From Gordonia aichiensis NBRC 108223 (GTDB taxonomy: Bacteria; Actinomycetota; Actinomycetes; Mycobacteriales; Mycobacteriaceae), in contig NZ_BANR01000031.1 in the NCBI RefSeq assembly GCF_000332975.1, positions 1 to 43,792 of the forward strand: a DNA stretch of 43,792 bases, in the 5' to 3' direction. The first letter of the stretch is position 1. Each line of letters starts with the position of its first letter. This document shows, piece by piece, positions 1 to 8,333 of the stretch. Below the pieces are notes generated by a model, which saw only the letters and a list, made by a program, of their open reading frames with translations, did no database searches and had not been told where the DNA came from. The translations under genes and the position numbers were made by a program.

Positions 1-13
1 CTCAGGGAGCGAT

Positions 14-39
14 GCAGCTGGTCATGAATGACCAGCTGC
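14..39. promoter_or_regulatory. Perfect 12-bp inverted repeat, candidate operator
   Basis: GCAGCTGGTCAT and its exact reverse complement ATGACCAGCTGC are separated by only two bases (GA). The near-zero spacer and the lack of a following T run fit a dimeric repressor operator better than a terminator. It lies 23 bp before the small lipoprotein ORF at 62. No regulator gene is visible next to it, because the window starts here. Confidence 0.45.
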
Positions 40-61
40 GCGATGCCACCGGGTCTCCGCT

Positions 62-196
62 GTGAAAGTATCGCCCGCAATCTTTCTCATCACCAGCGGG
101 CTCCCGCTCACCGCCTGTGGTGCAACGCATTCCGACAGCAACGACCACACCGACCCCGTGAGCACGGCCGTCGAGGCCCCATCCACGGAGTCGTGA
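62..196 (+). CDS. Very small predicted lipoprotein (44 aa) or remnant
   Basis: This GTG-started ORF encodes a short N-terminus with Lys2, a hydrophobic stretch (about residues 6-17) and a lipobox-like LTAC with Cys at about position 19. A hydrophilic Asp/Ser/Thr-rich tail of about 25 residues follows. The layout is that of a lipoprotein signal peptide plus a tether with no folded domain. No clear ribosome binding site is seen. It is convergent with the transporter at 252 and follows the palindrome at 14-39. It could be a genuine tiny lipoprotein or the surviving 5' end of a longer gene. The function is unknown. Confidence 0.35.
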   Translation: MKVSPAIFLITSGLPLTACGATHSDSNDHTDPVSTAVEAPSTES

Positions 197-251
197 GCAC
201 AGCGTTCCTCGGTATCAACGCGACGGACGCTCGGCAAGCGGGCGGATTTCG

Positions 252-1166
252 TCAGCCGCGGTGCCCGTAACCCGCGGGCAGGTTGACCGACTCGGCCTTC
301 TCCACCGCTGTCACCGCGCCAGACGAGGCCAGGATCACGCCGCCGACAACGGCCGCCACGAAGGCCACGATCGCTGCCGGACCCCAGCCGGACCGCGTGA
401 CGTCACCGAGAAAGATGATCCCGACGGCACCGGGCAGCACAGTCTGTCCGACGACCAGCGCGGCGGCCGCGCCGTTGACTGAACCCGTTTGCAGCGCAAC
501 GGTGAACAGGTAGAAGCCACCGATGCCGCTGATCAGCAGCGCATACAGTGCCGGGTCGGTGAACAGCACTCCGGGCTGCAGCGGCGAGACGCCGGTCAGA
601 ACGCGGGAAGCCACGGCCATCACGCCGAAGATCGCACCTGCGATCAGTCCCGCGAACGCAGCGATCCGTCGTCTGAGTACGCGGGCCCCCGCGATTCCGA
701 TGACGATGAGCAGTGGTCCGGCAACCAGCGTCGCCCACCCCATCCATGCGTCGTAGTCGGAGCCCTCACGCCCCGCGGACACCGCGAGCAGTATCAGCGA
801 CAGGATGACCACGGCGCCCGACACCCATTCCCGCCAGGTCAAACTCACCTTCAGCACGATCGCGGCGAGTACCGCGGTCGCAACCATTCGCGCGGAGATG
901 ATGGTCTGCGAGAGAAAGAGCGGGATCAGACGCGCAGACACGATGGTGGCGACAAAACCGATGATGTCGAAGACGAATCCGACGAGGAACGGCACGGTCA
1001 GCATCGTCGCGGCGGTCGAGCGCAACGTCGGATGCGGTGTGTTGGACCGTAGTTCGTCGCGGTGTTCGGCACGTTGCGCCACTCGTTCGGCGCCGAGCGC
1101 CTGCAACACCGACGCCGCGGCGAAGGAGAGCGCACCGATCACCGCGATGATGATTCCGAGAGTCAT
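252..1166 (-). CDS. DMT/NIPA-like multi-spanning transporter
   Basis: The protein of about 304 aa is almost entirely hydrophobic, with roughly nine or ten membrane segments starting at the N-terminus (LGIIIAVIGALSFAAASVLQ). Positive residues sit in short loops and the C-terminal tail is short and polar. The layout fits the drug/metabolite transporter superfamily, including NIPA-like cation transporter relatives, and acts in the cytoplasmic membrane. The substrate cannot be read from the sequence. The ATG at 1166 is used here; an in-frame GTG at 1184 would add six residues. It follows serS on the same strand after a gap of about 57 bp, so co-transcription is possible. Confidence 0.7.
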   Translation of the reverse strand: MTLGIIIAVIGALSFAAASVLQALGAERVAQRAEHRDELRSNTPHPTLRSTAATMLTVPFLVGFVFDIIGFVATIVSARLIPLFLSQTIISARMVATAVLAAIVLKVSLTWREWVSGAVVILSLILLAVSAGREGSDYDAWMGWATLVAGPLLIVIGIAGARVLRRRIAAFAGLIAGAIFGVMAVASRVLTGVSPLQPGVLFTDPALYALLISGIGGFYLFTVALQTGSVNGAAAALVVGQTVLPGAVGIIFLGDVTRSGWGPAAIVAFVAAVVGGVILASSGAVTAVEKAESVNLPAGYGHRG

Positions 1167-1222
1167 CGCGCCACCCGAACCCACCGCGAACTACTCGACG
1201 GCACACCACGCGTCATACGACG

Positions 1223-2494
1223 CTACTGAGTCTTGAGCGCGTGGGGCTTGAGCACGTCGGTGCCGACGTACCGCGCGAGTTCGTCTGGCAGCACGACCGA
1301 ACCGTCAGCCTGCTGATGGTTTTCGAGGATCGCGACGATCCACCGCGTGGTGGCGAGTGTCCCGTTCAGCGTTGCGGCGATCTGCGGCTTGCCCGAGTCA
1401 TCGCGGTACCGGATCGACAGGCGACGCGCCTGGAACGTCGTGCAGTTCGACGTCGAGGTCAGTTCTCTATACGTCTGCTGCGTGGGAACCCATGCCTCAC
1501 AGTCGAATTTGCGAGCGGCCGACGATCCAAGATCGCCGCCCGCGACGTCGATGACCCGATACGGGACGTCGATAGCAGCGAGCATCTCCTTTTCCCAGCC
1601 CAGTAGTTTCTGGTGTTCGGCCGCGGCGTCCTCGGGCTTGCAGTAGACGAAGCCCTCGACCTTGTCGAACTGGTGCACACGGATGATGCCGCGGGTGTCC
1701 TTGCCGTAGCTGCCCGCCTCGCGCCTGAAACACGTTGACCACCCTGCATAGCGCTTCGGGCCGTCGGAGAGGTCGATGATCTCGTCCATGTGGTAGCCGG
1801 CGAGCGGGACCTCCGAGGTGCCGACGAGGTAGAGGTCGTCCTCTTTGTCGAGGTGGTAGACCTCATCGGCGTGTGCGCCGAGGAACCCGGTGCCGCCCAT
1901 GACCTCCGGCCGGACGAGCACCGGCGGGATCATCAACGTGAACCCATTGGCCGTGGCCTTCTGCGCGGCCATCGTGAGCAGGCCGAGCTGCAGCATCGCG
2001 CCCTGACCGGTGAGGAAGTAGAAGCGCGAACCCGACACCTTCGCGCCACGCTCCATGTCGATGAGGCCGAGCGACTCGCCGAGCTCGAGGTGGTCCTTGG
2101 GGTTCTCGATCTCGCGCGGCTGACCGACGTACTCGAGCACGACGTAGTCGTCCTCGCCGCCGGGAGGTGCACCCTCGACGATGTTGGAGATCGCGCGTTG
2201 CGCGTTCGACGCCGCGTCGTCGGCCTCGTTCTGCCGTGCGACGGCAGCCTTGACCTGCTCGGCGAGCTCTTTGCCCTTGGACAGCAGCGCCGCCTTCTCG
2301 TCGCCGGAGGCCTTGCCGACCTGCTTACCCAGCGCCTTCTGCTCCGAACGCAGCGAGTCGGCGTCGACGATTGCCGCTCGACGCGCGGAGTCGGCGTCAA
2401 GCAGAACGTCGACGAGGCCGGGGTCTTCTCCGCGGACGCGCTGAGATGCGCGGACGAGGTCGGGGTCGTCGCGGACGATTTTGAGGTCGATCAC
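1223..2494 (-). CDS. serS: Seryl-tRNA synthetase
   Basis: This cytoplasmic class II aminoacyl-tRNA synthetase charges tRNA-Ser with serine. The first 110 residues or so are the Ala/Glu/Lys/Gln-rich helical hairpin that grips the long variable arm of tRNA-Ser. The catalytic core follows with motif 2 (CFRREAGSYGKDTRG) and motif 3 (LNGTLATTRW). At about 423 aa the length is normal. I chose the GTG at 2494 because it gives the standard family N-terminus (M)IDLKIVRDDP; a TTG three codons upstream (2503) is also open. Neighbours match M. tuberculosis Rv3834c, with a septum-formation-like gene divergent on the far side. Confidence 0.97.
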   Translation of the reverse strand: MIDLKIVRDDPDLVRASQRVRGEDPGLVDVLLDADSARRAAIVDADSLRSEQKALGKQVGKASGDEKAALLSKGKELAEQVKAAVARQNEADDAASNAQRAISNIVEGAPPGGEDDYVVLEYVGQPREIENPKDHLELGESLGLIDMERGAKVSGSRFYFLTGQGAMLQLGLLTMAAQKATANGFTLMIPPVLVRPEVMGGTGFLGAHADEVYHLDKEDDLYLVGTSEVPLAGYHMDEIIDLSDGPKRYAGWSTCFRREAGSYGKDTRGIIRVHQFDKVEGFVYCKPEDAAAEHQKLLGWEKEMLAAIDVPYRVIDVAGGDLGSSAARKFDCEAWVPTQQTYRELTSTSNCTTFQARRLSIRYRDDSGKPQIAATLNGTLATTRWIVAILENHQQADGSVVLPDELARYVGTDVLKPHALKTQ

Positions 2495-2547
2495 GCCTGT
2501 CAACGATACTGGAGCGCCGATCGGGCGGATCGTCGGACGTTGTGCGG

Positions 2548-2943
2548 CTAGTGCCAGCGTTCGCGATAGTCGGCTCTACCGAACATCGACGCCGCATCGT
2601 CGGCGCTCGGTGTTCCCGCGAATGGGTCGGCCCCGGCGTTCACCAGCACCGCGACGACGTCGTCGACTCCCTTGAACACCGCGCCGGCCAGCGGGGTTTG
2701 GCCCTTGTCGTTCGCGAGGTCGACGTCGGCGCCGCGCTCGACGAGAGCTGTGACCGTCTCGGCATTGCCGTGGTAGGCCGCGAGCATGACAAACGTGTCG
2801 CCCGACTGATTACGCAGGTCAACGGGCACTCCTGCGTCGATATACGCGGCGAGGGTGGCGGTGTCACCCGAACGCGCCATATCGAAGAGTCGCCCGGCGA
2901 GTTCTTGCAGATCCGGGCTCGGTTGCGTGTCGTTCTCGCTCAC
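2548..2943 (-). CDS. Ankyrin-repeat protein
   Basis: This small soluble protein of 131 aa consists almost wholly of ankyrin repeats. After a short helical lead-in (LQELAGRLFDMARSGDTATL) there are three units with the typical spacing: YIDAGVPVDLRNQSGDTFVM, LVERGADVDLANDKGQTPL and LVNAGADPFAG. Such repeats are protein-binding scaffolds with no enzymatic residues. The GTG at 2943 is preferred because the repeat fold begins soon after it. The open frame continues upstream to 3156, but that part overlaps the divergent gene at 3002 and has biased composition. The binding partner is unknown. It lies between serS and the membrane protein gene. Confidence 0.8.
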   Translation of the reverse strand: MSENDTQPSPDLQELAGRLFDMARSGDTATLAAYIDAGVPVDLRNQSGDTFVMLAAYHGNAETVTALVERGADVDLANDKGQTPLAGAVFKGVDDVVAVLVNAGADPFAGTPSADDAASMFGRADYRERWH

Positions 2944-3001
2944 CGTCCCGAGTGTAGGCACAGGTATCGGCTCACCCCGGCCGTCGGAAAGTGCATGATG
3001 G

Positions 3002-4333
3002 ATGCCGATGAACGACGATCCCGAGAAGGCGCCAGACGCCGACGAGACGCCCGAGCCCGCGGCAACCGGGGCGACACCCGACGGCGCCAGGACATCCACC
3101 GACGCCGCGCGCGTCGTCGACGCCGAGGACGCGACCGAGGAGTTCGAGCCGATCACCGAACAGCTCGAGCCCGTCGTCGCAGATGACGACGCAGACGAAG
3201 CCGAATTCCCGGAAGCTGATACAGCTCAGACGTCCGCGACGGAGTCCTCACGACGCCGCGGCGGAGTGACCGGCGCTCTGGCCGCGAACCCGATGCGGGT
3301 GGTGCTTGCTGCGGTCGTTGTCGGCGCGATCGTCGCGGGCGGTATCGCATTCGCGCTCGGCACATTCACCGACAACGGAAACGTCGGGACCACCGACATC
3401 GGCGAGAACGAGCGACTGGCCCAGAACGCGTTCACACGCTCGGTTGCCGGTGACTGCCTCGACTGGCCCGACGGCCAGCCCGGTCAACCGTCGAAGGTCG
3501 CGTGCGATCAGCCGCATCGCTTCGAGGTCGCAGGGCCGCTCAACACCGCGGTACTTCCGGGTGCGGAGTTCGGCGACTCGGCCGCATGGCCTGGGACGGA
3601 GCGCTTCGCGGCGATCCGCGACGAGCAGTGCCCCGTCATCGTCGACGACTACCTGCAGGGCAAGCTCGACCCACAGGGACGTTACTCCGTCGGAATGATG
3701 TTCCCCTCGCAAGCGCAGTGGGACAAGGGCGCGCGCGAACTGCGCTGCGGACTGCAGCAGACCGGCAAGGGCGGCCAGCCCGACCAGGTGACCGGCCGTC
3801 TCGTCGACAACGATCAGTCGTTCTCGTGGCCCCCGGGCACGTGCATCGGCATCGATCAGCAGACTCGACGCCCCACGGTGCCCGCGACCGTCGTCGGATG
3901 CAGTGAACCGCACGCCTTCCAGACCACAGGCATCGTCGACCTGTCTGCGAAATTCGGCAACCGAACGTCGGGCAAGCCGTGGCCGGAGATCGCCGACCAG
4001 AACAAGTTCTTGGCCGGGATATGTCCCGCGCAGGCACAGCGATTCCTCGGTGGCAAAGAAAAGCTGGACGCCACCACGCTCAACACCCAGTGGTCGGTGA
4101 TCAGTGAACCGAGCTGGCTCGCCGGCAGCCGCAAGGTGGTCTGCTACATCGGGCTGCCCGACCGAGGTGGATTCGCGACGCTCGTCGGAGACGCACGCCA
4201 GACGCTGCTGATCAACGGCAAGCTCCCGGTACCGCCCCCGCAGGCGCCGCCGGGTCGCGTGCTTCCCACGCCCGTCCCGCTGCCACCCGGCATCCAACCG
4301 AACCCCGAAGAGGTCCCGGCGCCCGTCGGCTGA
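3002..4333 (+). CDS. Septum formation family membrane protein
   Basis: The 443-aa protein has an acidic, disordered cytoplasmic N-terminus (residues 1-85), a basic stop-transfer patch (SSRRRGG) and one membrane helix at about 99-120. A large extracytoplasmic region follows, containing two repeats with paired cysteines (SVAGDCLDWPDG...CDQPHRFEVAG and WPPGTCIGID...CSEPHAFQTTG). That Cys/His pattern is characteristic of the 'septum formation' family, as in M. tuberculosis Rv3835. The tail is Pro-rich. The role is presumed to lie in cell-envelope or division processes, but the biochemistry is not established. ATG at 3002 is used; a second ATG lies two codons on. It reads into the metallopeptidase gene after 15 bp. 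Confidence 0.85.
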   Translation: MPMNDDPEKAPDADETPEPAATGATPDGARTSTDAARVVDAEDATEEFEPITEQLEPVVADDDADEAEFPEADTAQTSATESSRRRGGVTGALAANPMRVVLAAVVVGAIVAGGIAFALGTFTDNGNVGTTDIGENERLAQNAFTRSVAGDCLDWPDGQPGQPSKVACDQPHRFEVAGPLNTAVLPGAEFGDSAAWPGTERFAAIRDEQCPVIVDDYLQGKLDPQGRYSVGMMFPSQAQWDKGARELRCGLQQTGKGGQPDQVTGRLVDNDQSFSWPPGTCIGIDQQTRRPTVPATVVGCSEPHAFQTTGIVDLSAKFGNRTSGKPWPEIADQNKFLAGICPAQAQRFLGGKEKLDATTLNTQWSVISEPSWLAGSRKVVCYIGLPDRGGFATLVGDARQTLLINGKLPVPPPQAPPGRVLPTPVPLPPGIQPNPEEVPAPVG

Positions 4334-4348
4334 TCAGGAGAAACACCC

Positions 4349-4699
4349 ATGCCCGTCGCCATGTCCGACGACGAGTTCGAGGGCCTGGTGTCCGATGCAC
4401 TCGACACCATCCCGAAGGAATTGACCGACGCGATCGACAACGTGGTGATCCTCGTCGAACCCAGCAACCCGGAGTCGCCGGACATTCTGGGACTGTATTC
4501 GGGCGTCGCCCTGACCAGCAGGGACCACGATTACGGCGGCTTCCTCCCCGACACGATCACCATCTACCGCGAACCGATCCTCGGGATGTGCCACACCCGC
4601 GATCAGGTCGTCCACGAAGTCGCGGTCACGGTGATCCACGAGATCGCTCACCATTTCGGCATCGACGACGCCTGGCTGCACGCCCACGGCTGGGGCTGA
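4349..4699 (+). CDS. Small zincin metallopeptidase family protein (PF06262-like)
   Basis: The 116-aa protein ends in a zinc-binding helix, HEIAHHFGIDD (residues 97-107). HExxH supplies the zinc ligands and the general base, and the Asp pair after the turn matches the minimal zincin family (Rv3836-like). The conserved IYREPI motif precedes the helix. A good ribosome binding site (AGGAG) sits 8 bp before the ATG, and the gene follows the septum-formation gene by 15 bp, so the two form an operon. Substrates are unknown. The gene runs into the repeat array at about 4.8 kb. Confidence 0.85.
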   Translation: MPVAMSDDEFEGLVSDALDTIPKELTDAIDNVVILVEPSNPESPDILGLYSGVALTSRDHDYGGFLPDTITIYREPILGMCHTRDQVVHEVAVTVIHEIAHHFGIDDAWLHAHGWG

Positions 4700-4810
4700 G
4701 GGTCGTCGGATTCGGGGGTTCTCCTGTGGTGCGGGCTCCGGTGATTCCTGCGCCGAAGGGTCGAAAACCTGGGGGGCGGGTTGCTCCGCCCTGGAGCCGG
4801 CACCCGGGGG

Positions 4811-5450
4811 CGACGCCTTCCGCAGGTTTCTGCGGCCCTGGCGGGGCTCTTCCGCTACTTTCTGCGCCCGGACCCGCTCTTCCGCTGGTTTCTGCGGCCC
4901 TGGCGGGACTCTTTCCGCTAGTTTCGGCACTCCGGCCCGACTCTTCCCCTACTCTCGTGCCTTTCCCCGCGAAATAACCCGCGGAAACGTCGAGAACCAG
5001 CGGAAAAGCTCCTTCCGCTAGTTTCTGCACCCCGGCGCGGGTCTCCCGCTAAGCTCCGCGGCCCGGCGCGACTCCTCCCCTAGGTTCTGCACCCCGGCGC
5101 GGCCCTTCCGCTAGTTTCTGCGCTCCGGCCCGACTCCTCCCCTAGGTTCTGCACCCCGGCGCGGCTCTTCCGCTAGATTCGGCGGCCCCAGCGCGACACT
5201 TCCGCTAGTTTCGGCACTCCGGCGCGGCTCTTCCCCTACTCTCGTGCCTTTCCCCGCGAAACAACCCGCGGAAACGTCGAGAACCAGCGGAAAGACTCCT
5301 TCCGCGAGTTTCTGCACCCCGGCGCGGCTCTTCCGCTAGTTTCGGCGTTCCGGCCCGACTCCTCCGCTGGATTCCGCACCCCGGCCGCCACTCCTCCGCC
5401 AGATCCGGCGCCCCGGCCGCCACTCCTCCCCTGGTTTCTGCGCCCGCGTC
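4811..5450. repeat. Degenerate 31-bp minisatellite, about 18 units
   Basis: Between convergent genes the sequence is a head-to-tail array of about 18 imperfect units of roughly 31 bp. Each is built on CTTCCGCTAGTTTCTGC followed by ACCCCGGCGCGG-like sequence. Two units (from about 4941 and 5229) are longer and carry the same insertion of about 35 bp containing CCCGCGGAAACGTCGAG, which points to block duplication 288 bp apart. There are no unique spacers, so it is not a CRISPR. Minus-strand frames stay open through it (QKLAE...SAETSG-like repeats), but these are by-products of the repeat. The remaining flanks (4700-4810 and 5451-5472) show nothing further. Confidence 0.85.
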
Positions 5451-5472
5451 GGCCCCCAGGCCTCCGCGCCGA

Positions 5473-6150
5473 CTACCCCATCGGGTCGGCGACGAGGGGC
5501 TCGTCGACGAGCTGGAACGGGGCGCGGGTGGCGCCCCAGCGGTGCGGGACCCACAGCCCGTCGGTGTACTCCAGTTCGACGGACCCGGTGTTGGGCAGAT
5601 GTGTTGCGGCCGCGAACTTTCCGTCGATCCCCGCGAGGTGCGCTGCGACCAGTCGGATGGCTGCGCCGTGGCTCACCAGGTAGACGTCGCGTGCATCCGG
5701 GCCGGTGAGGTAGCGCTGGGCGAGGTCGGTGACCGCGGGGAGATAGCGCTCGAGCACCATCGTCAGCGATTCGCCGCCGGGGATCGGGGCGTCGGGGTCG
5801 CCCGAGTACCACCGGTCGAGAATGTCGCGGAACACGCCGTGGGCCTCGTCGTCGGTGCGGTCCTCGAGCTCTCCGGCCTGCACCTCGTACACGCCGGAAA
5901 CGACCTCGGCGTCGGCGCCCCACACAGACCCGATGACCTCGGCGGTCTGTTGTGCGCGCGTCGCCTGCGAACTCAGCAGCACCGGTCCGGGGTCGGACTC
6001 CTCACGACGATCCGCCCGGTTCTCCAGACCGTATCTAACCGCCTGTCGCACACCGAAATCGGTCAGTGCAGCACCGGGTAGCGCGGTATCGAGTCGACGC
6101 ATCACGTTCGACGTGGTCTCGCCGTGCCGGACCAGATACAGACGGGCCAT
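5473..6150 (-). CDS. Histidine phosphatase (phosphoglycerate mutase-like)
   Basis: This 225-aa cytoplasmic protein of the histidine phosphatase superfamily has the catalytic RHG motif at residues 8-10 (YLVRHGETTSN), where His9 is the phospho-acceptor. A second catalytic His lies in LVSHGAAIR. It corresponds to M. tuberculosis Rv3837c in gene order. The substrate is not determined by the sequence, and glycolytic mutase activity should not be assumed. The ATG overlaps the pheA stop by one base (TGATG), so translation is probably coupled to pheA. The gene converges on the repeat array. Confidence 0.85.
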   Translation of the reverse strand: MARLYLVRHGETTSNVMRRLDTALPGAALTDFGVRQAVRYGLENRADRREESDPGPVLLSSQATRAQQTAEVIGSVWGADAEVVSGVYEVQAGELEDRTDDEAHGVFRDILDRWYSGDPDAPIPGGESLTMVLERYLPAVTDLAQRYLTGPDARDVYLVSHGAAIRLVAAHLAGIDGKFAAATHLPNTGSVELEYTDGLWVPHRWGATRAPFQLVDEPLVADPMG

Positions 6151-7142
6151 CAGTCATCACCATCCTCGACGTCGTCACCATCTCCCACTCCTCGACGCAT
6201 CGCCGACACCCACTCCATCCCGGGCCGGTGGTCCGGCGGCGGCGAGCCGATCCCCCCGCGCGCCGTCCACGATCCGAGATACACGACGTGTTCGGCTTCG
6301 CGGTAGAGCGCTTCGAGAGCCTCGGCGACAGCGTCGTCGTCGATGTGTCCGACGGCGTCGAGGAAAAACCGATACTGCCCCGGATTCGATTCACCGGTGG
6401 CCGGGTCGCGCCTCGGGCGGGATTCGATCCTCGTGAGATCTATTCCGCGCGAGGCGAATTGGTTCATGGCCGACATCAGGCTACCGGGTTCATTGGGAAG
6501 TTCGAGGATCACAGCGGTACGGTCGGCGCCGGTGCGCGGCGGCGGTGACACCGGGCGTCCGACGAGCAGGAATCGCGTCGTGGCGTCAACTGCGTCGGAC
6601 ACCTCGTCCGCGATCACGGTCAGCCCCGACAGCTCTGCTGCCAGCCGGGTGGTCACCGCCGCATCGGCCTTCCCCTCCGCAACATCCTGTGCCGCACCGG
6701 CGTTCGACGACGCAATGACGAACTCCGCACCGGGGTAGAGCTTTTCGACGGAGGTACGAACCTGGGCCGACGCGACGGGGTACGCCGCTATCCGGGTCAC
6801 CTCCGACGCATCGATGGCGGTCCGGGCGGCGATCGCGAATGCGACGTCGACCACCGTTTCAGCAACCACCTGTACCCGCTTCGAACCATCCGGCACGAGC
6901 GCATCCATCGTCGCGGGCACCGATCCCTCGAGTGAACTCTCGATGGGGACACACGCGAAGTCGGCATCCCCCGAGCGGACCAGCGCGATGGCGGCGGCCG
7001 GACTGGGCGCCGCCACCTTGGTCACCTCATCGCGATCGTCGCGACGAGGAACCCCCGCGGCACCCGTCTCGGTCGCGAGGATCTTGTCCAACGCCATCTC
7101 GGTGAAGGTCCCTGCCGGACCGAAGTACGCGAACACTGACAC
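6150..7142 (-). CDS. pheA: Prephenate dehydratase
   Basis: The enzyme converts prephenate to phenylpyruvate in phenylalanine synthesis. The periplasmic-binding-like catalytic domain covers about residues 1-195, starting with YFGPAGTFTE and ending with the family TTRFLLVG motif, whose Thr189-Arg190-Phe191 is catalytic. An ACT regulatory domain follows (about 208-290) with the ESRP motif (240-243) that senses phenylalanine. The length and the absence of a chorismate mutase domain are normal for actinobacteria. The start is GTG at 7142. It forms a two-gene operon with the downstream histidine phosphatase, as in M. tuberculosis Rv3838c-Rv3837c. Confidence 0.96.
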   Translation of the reverse strand: MSVFAYFGPAGTFTEMALDKILATETGAAGVPRRDDRDEVTKVAAPSPAAAIALVRSGDADFACVPIESSLEGSVPATMDALVPDGSKRVQVVAETVVDVAFAIAARTAIDASEVTRIAAYPVASAQVRTSVEKLYPGAEFVIASSNAGAAQDVAEGKADAAVTTRLAAELSGLTVIADEVSDAVDATTRFLLVGRPVSPPPRTGADRTAVILELPNEPGSLMSAMNQFASRGIDLTRIESRPRRDPATGESNPGQYRFFLDAVGHIDDDAVAEALEALYREAEHVVYLGSWTARGGIGSPPPDHRPGMEWVSAMRRGVGDGDDVEDGDD

Positions 7143-7319
7143 GACAAGAGCTTAGTCGACGCCGAGTGAACGTCGGCCTGACCTGCGCGGACAAGCAGTC
7201 GACGTCGGACACAACATCCGCATCCCCAGGCCAGGCGCTTACGCGGCCCTCGACGATCCCCGGGCACGGTGGGTCAGACTCCCCGCGAGCCGAACCATTG
7301 ACGATCCCCCGAATCGACT

Positions 7320-7338
7320 TTAGGTTAGGGTTACCTAC
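7320..7338 (+). promoter_or_regulatory. IdeR/DtxR iron box
   Basis: TTAGGTTAGGGTTACCTAC matches the known IdeR consensus TTAGGTTAGGCTAACCTAA at 16 of 19 positions, including the palindromic core. It lies 43 bp before the preferred start of the DUF2470 gene at 7382, where bound iron-loaded IdeR would block transcription. From memory, the M. tuberculosis counterpart Rv3839 is an IdeR-repressed gene, so site and gene agree. Confidence 0.85.
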
Positions 7339-7381
7339 TATGAGTTGGGCAGCACATCAGCCGACCGGGAGTGAGCACCGC

Positions 7382-8185
7382 ATGACACGAGCCGTCACCG
7401 ACCGACCGACGGACGCCGAGGTCATCGCCACCGCATGTCGCAGGGCGGGAAGCGCGATGCTGGCCGTCGAATCACCCGTCGGCACGTCGCAGGAGGAGCG
7501 CACCGGCCACGCCGCCGACCTCGCCACGCCGACCCAGGTCGATCTGGTTCACCTCTTCGACACGCAGGCATTCCTGCTGGTCCCCACTGCCGGGCCGGCC
7601 ATGCGCGCTGCCGCCGAGAGCCCCGACGGGCTTCCGGCGATGGTCGAGATCACCGACTGCGCGCCCATCGACCTGCGTGAGCGGGTCCGCTCGCTGATCT
7701 GGCTCAACGGACGCCTGCACCACATCCCCGCCAACCTCGAACGCGACCTTGCCGTCGAGATCGCCACCGAGCACCCCGATGAGGGCCTCCTCGACATCGG
7801 GCACGGTCGGTCGATGATGCGGCTGCAGGTCGAGACCGCAGTCGTGGCGTGTGGCGCAGGTGCAGCATCGGTGAGCGCCGACGAACTGGCCGGCGCAGAA
7901 CCCGACCCCTTCTGGGAGTACGAAAACGACTGGATCAGCCACCTCGACGCCGCGCACGCCGACATCGTCGGACAACTCGCACGCAGGCTCCCGCGTCACC
8001 TGCGGCAGGGCCGGGTGCGGCCACTCGGCATCGACCGCTTCGGGCTCCGGTTCCGAGTGGAGGGCTCGGCGGGAGATTCCGACGTCCGGCTCCCATTCCC
8101 GCATCCGGTGAACGACGTCAGCGAGCTGTCACGCGCACTGCGCAACCTGGCGGGCTGCCCGTACATGAACAGCCTGCCGGACTGA
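7382..8185 (+). CDS. DUF2470 protein, iron-regulated, possible heme/iron utilisation
   Basis: The soluble 267-aa protein belongs to the DUF2470 group related to HugZ-like heme-utilisation and FMN-split-barrel proteins. The visible signature is the C-terminal region from about residue 180 (YENDWISHLDAAHADIVGQL, then LGIDRFGLRFRVEG), typical of DUF2470. It matches Rv3839 in order and family. I chose ATG 7382 because GGGAG precedes it by about 10 bp; an earlier ATG at 7340 abuts the iron box and has no ribosome binding site. Regulation is probably iron repression through the box at 7320. A specific reaction cannot be claimed. Confidence 0.8.
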   Translation: MTRAVTDRPTDAEVIATACRRAGSAMLAVESPVGTSQEERTGHAADLATPTQVDLVHLFDTQAFLLVPTAGPAMRAAAESPDGLPAMVEITDCAPIDLRERVRSLIWLNGRLHHIPANLERDLAVEIATEHPDEGLLDIGHGRSMMRLQVETAVVACGAGAASVSADELAGAEPDPFWEYENDWISHLDAAHADIVGQLARRLPRHLRQGRVRPLGIDRFGLRFRVEGSAGDSDVRLPFPHPVNDVSELSRALRNLAGCPYMNSLPD

Positions 8186-8251
8186 ACAAGACCACCCCGC
8201 CCAGTCGGATCGGAGGTCCCCTCGTCCGAGAAACGGCTGGATTGCCAGGGT

Positions 8252-8280
8252 GCGCGGCCGGGAGGGCTGCCCGGCCGCGC
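8252..8280 (+). terminator. Hairpin terminator after the DUF2470 gene
   Basis: A perfect 11-bp stem, GCGCGGCCGGG and CCCGGCCGCGC, encloses a 7-base loop. It lies 66 bp past the DUF2470 stop and before the CPBP start. No T run follows, as is common for actinobacterial terminators. Confidence 0.7.
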
Positions 8281-8333
8281 GCCCGACTCAACTCGGTGCA
8301 ACCAGCAGACCCAGCAGCCGTAGGCTGTCGGCC

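Noticed and set aside
489..1052. Plus-strand frame of 187 aa over the transporter gene
   Set aside because: Composition is Arg/Gln/His-rich as expected for antisense of a GC-rich gene; the minus strand encodes a coherent membrane protein.
1790..2551. Plus-strand frame of 253 aa over serS
   Set aside because: It mirrors serS codons and has no family features.
3248..4297. Minus-strand frame of 349 aa over the septum-formation gene
   Set aside because: It is an antisense shadow; the plus-strand gene has a clear membrane helix and Cys motifs.
4626..5423. Open reading frames through the minisatellite
   Set aside because: They translate the repeat itself, lack ribosome binding sites, and overlap each other in several frames.
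4811..5450. Tandem array as CRISPR
   Set aside because: Units are contiguous and degenerate with no unique spacers, and no cas gene is present.
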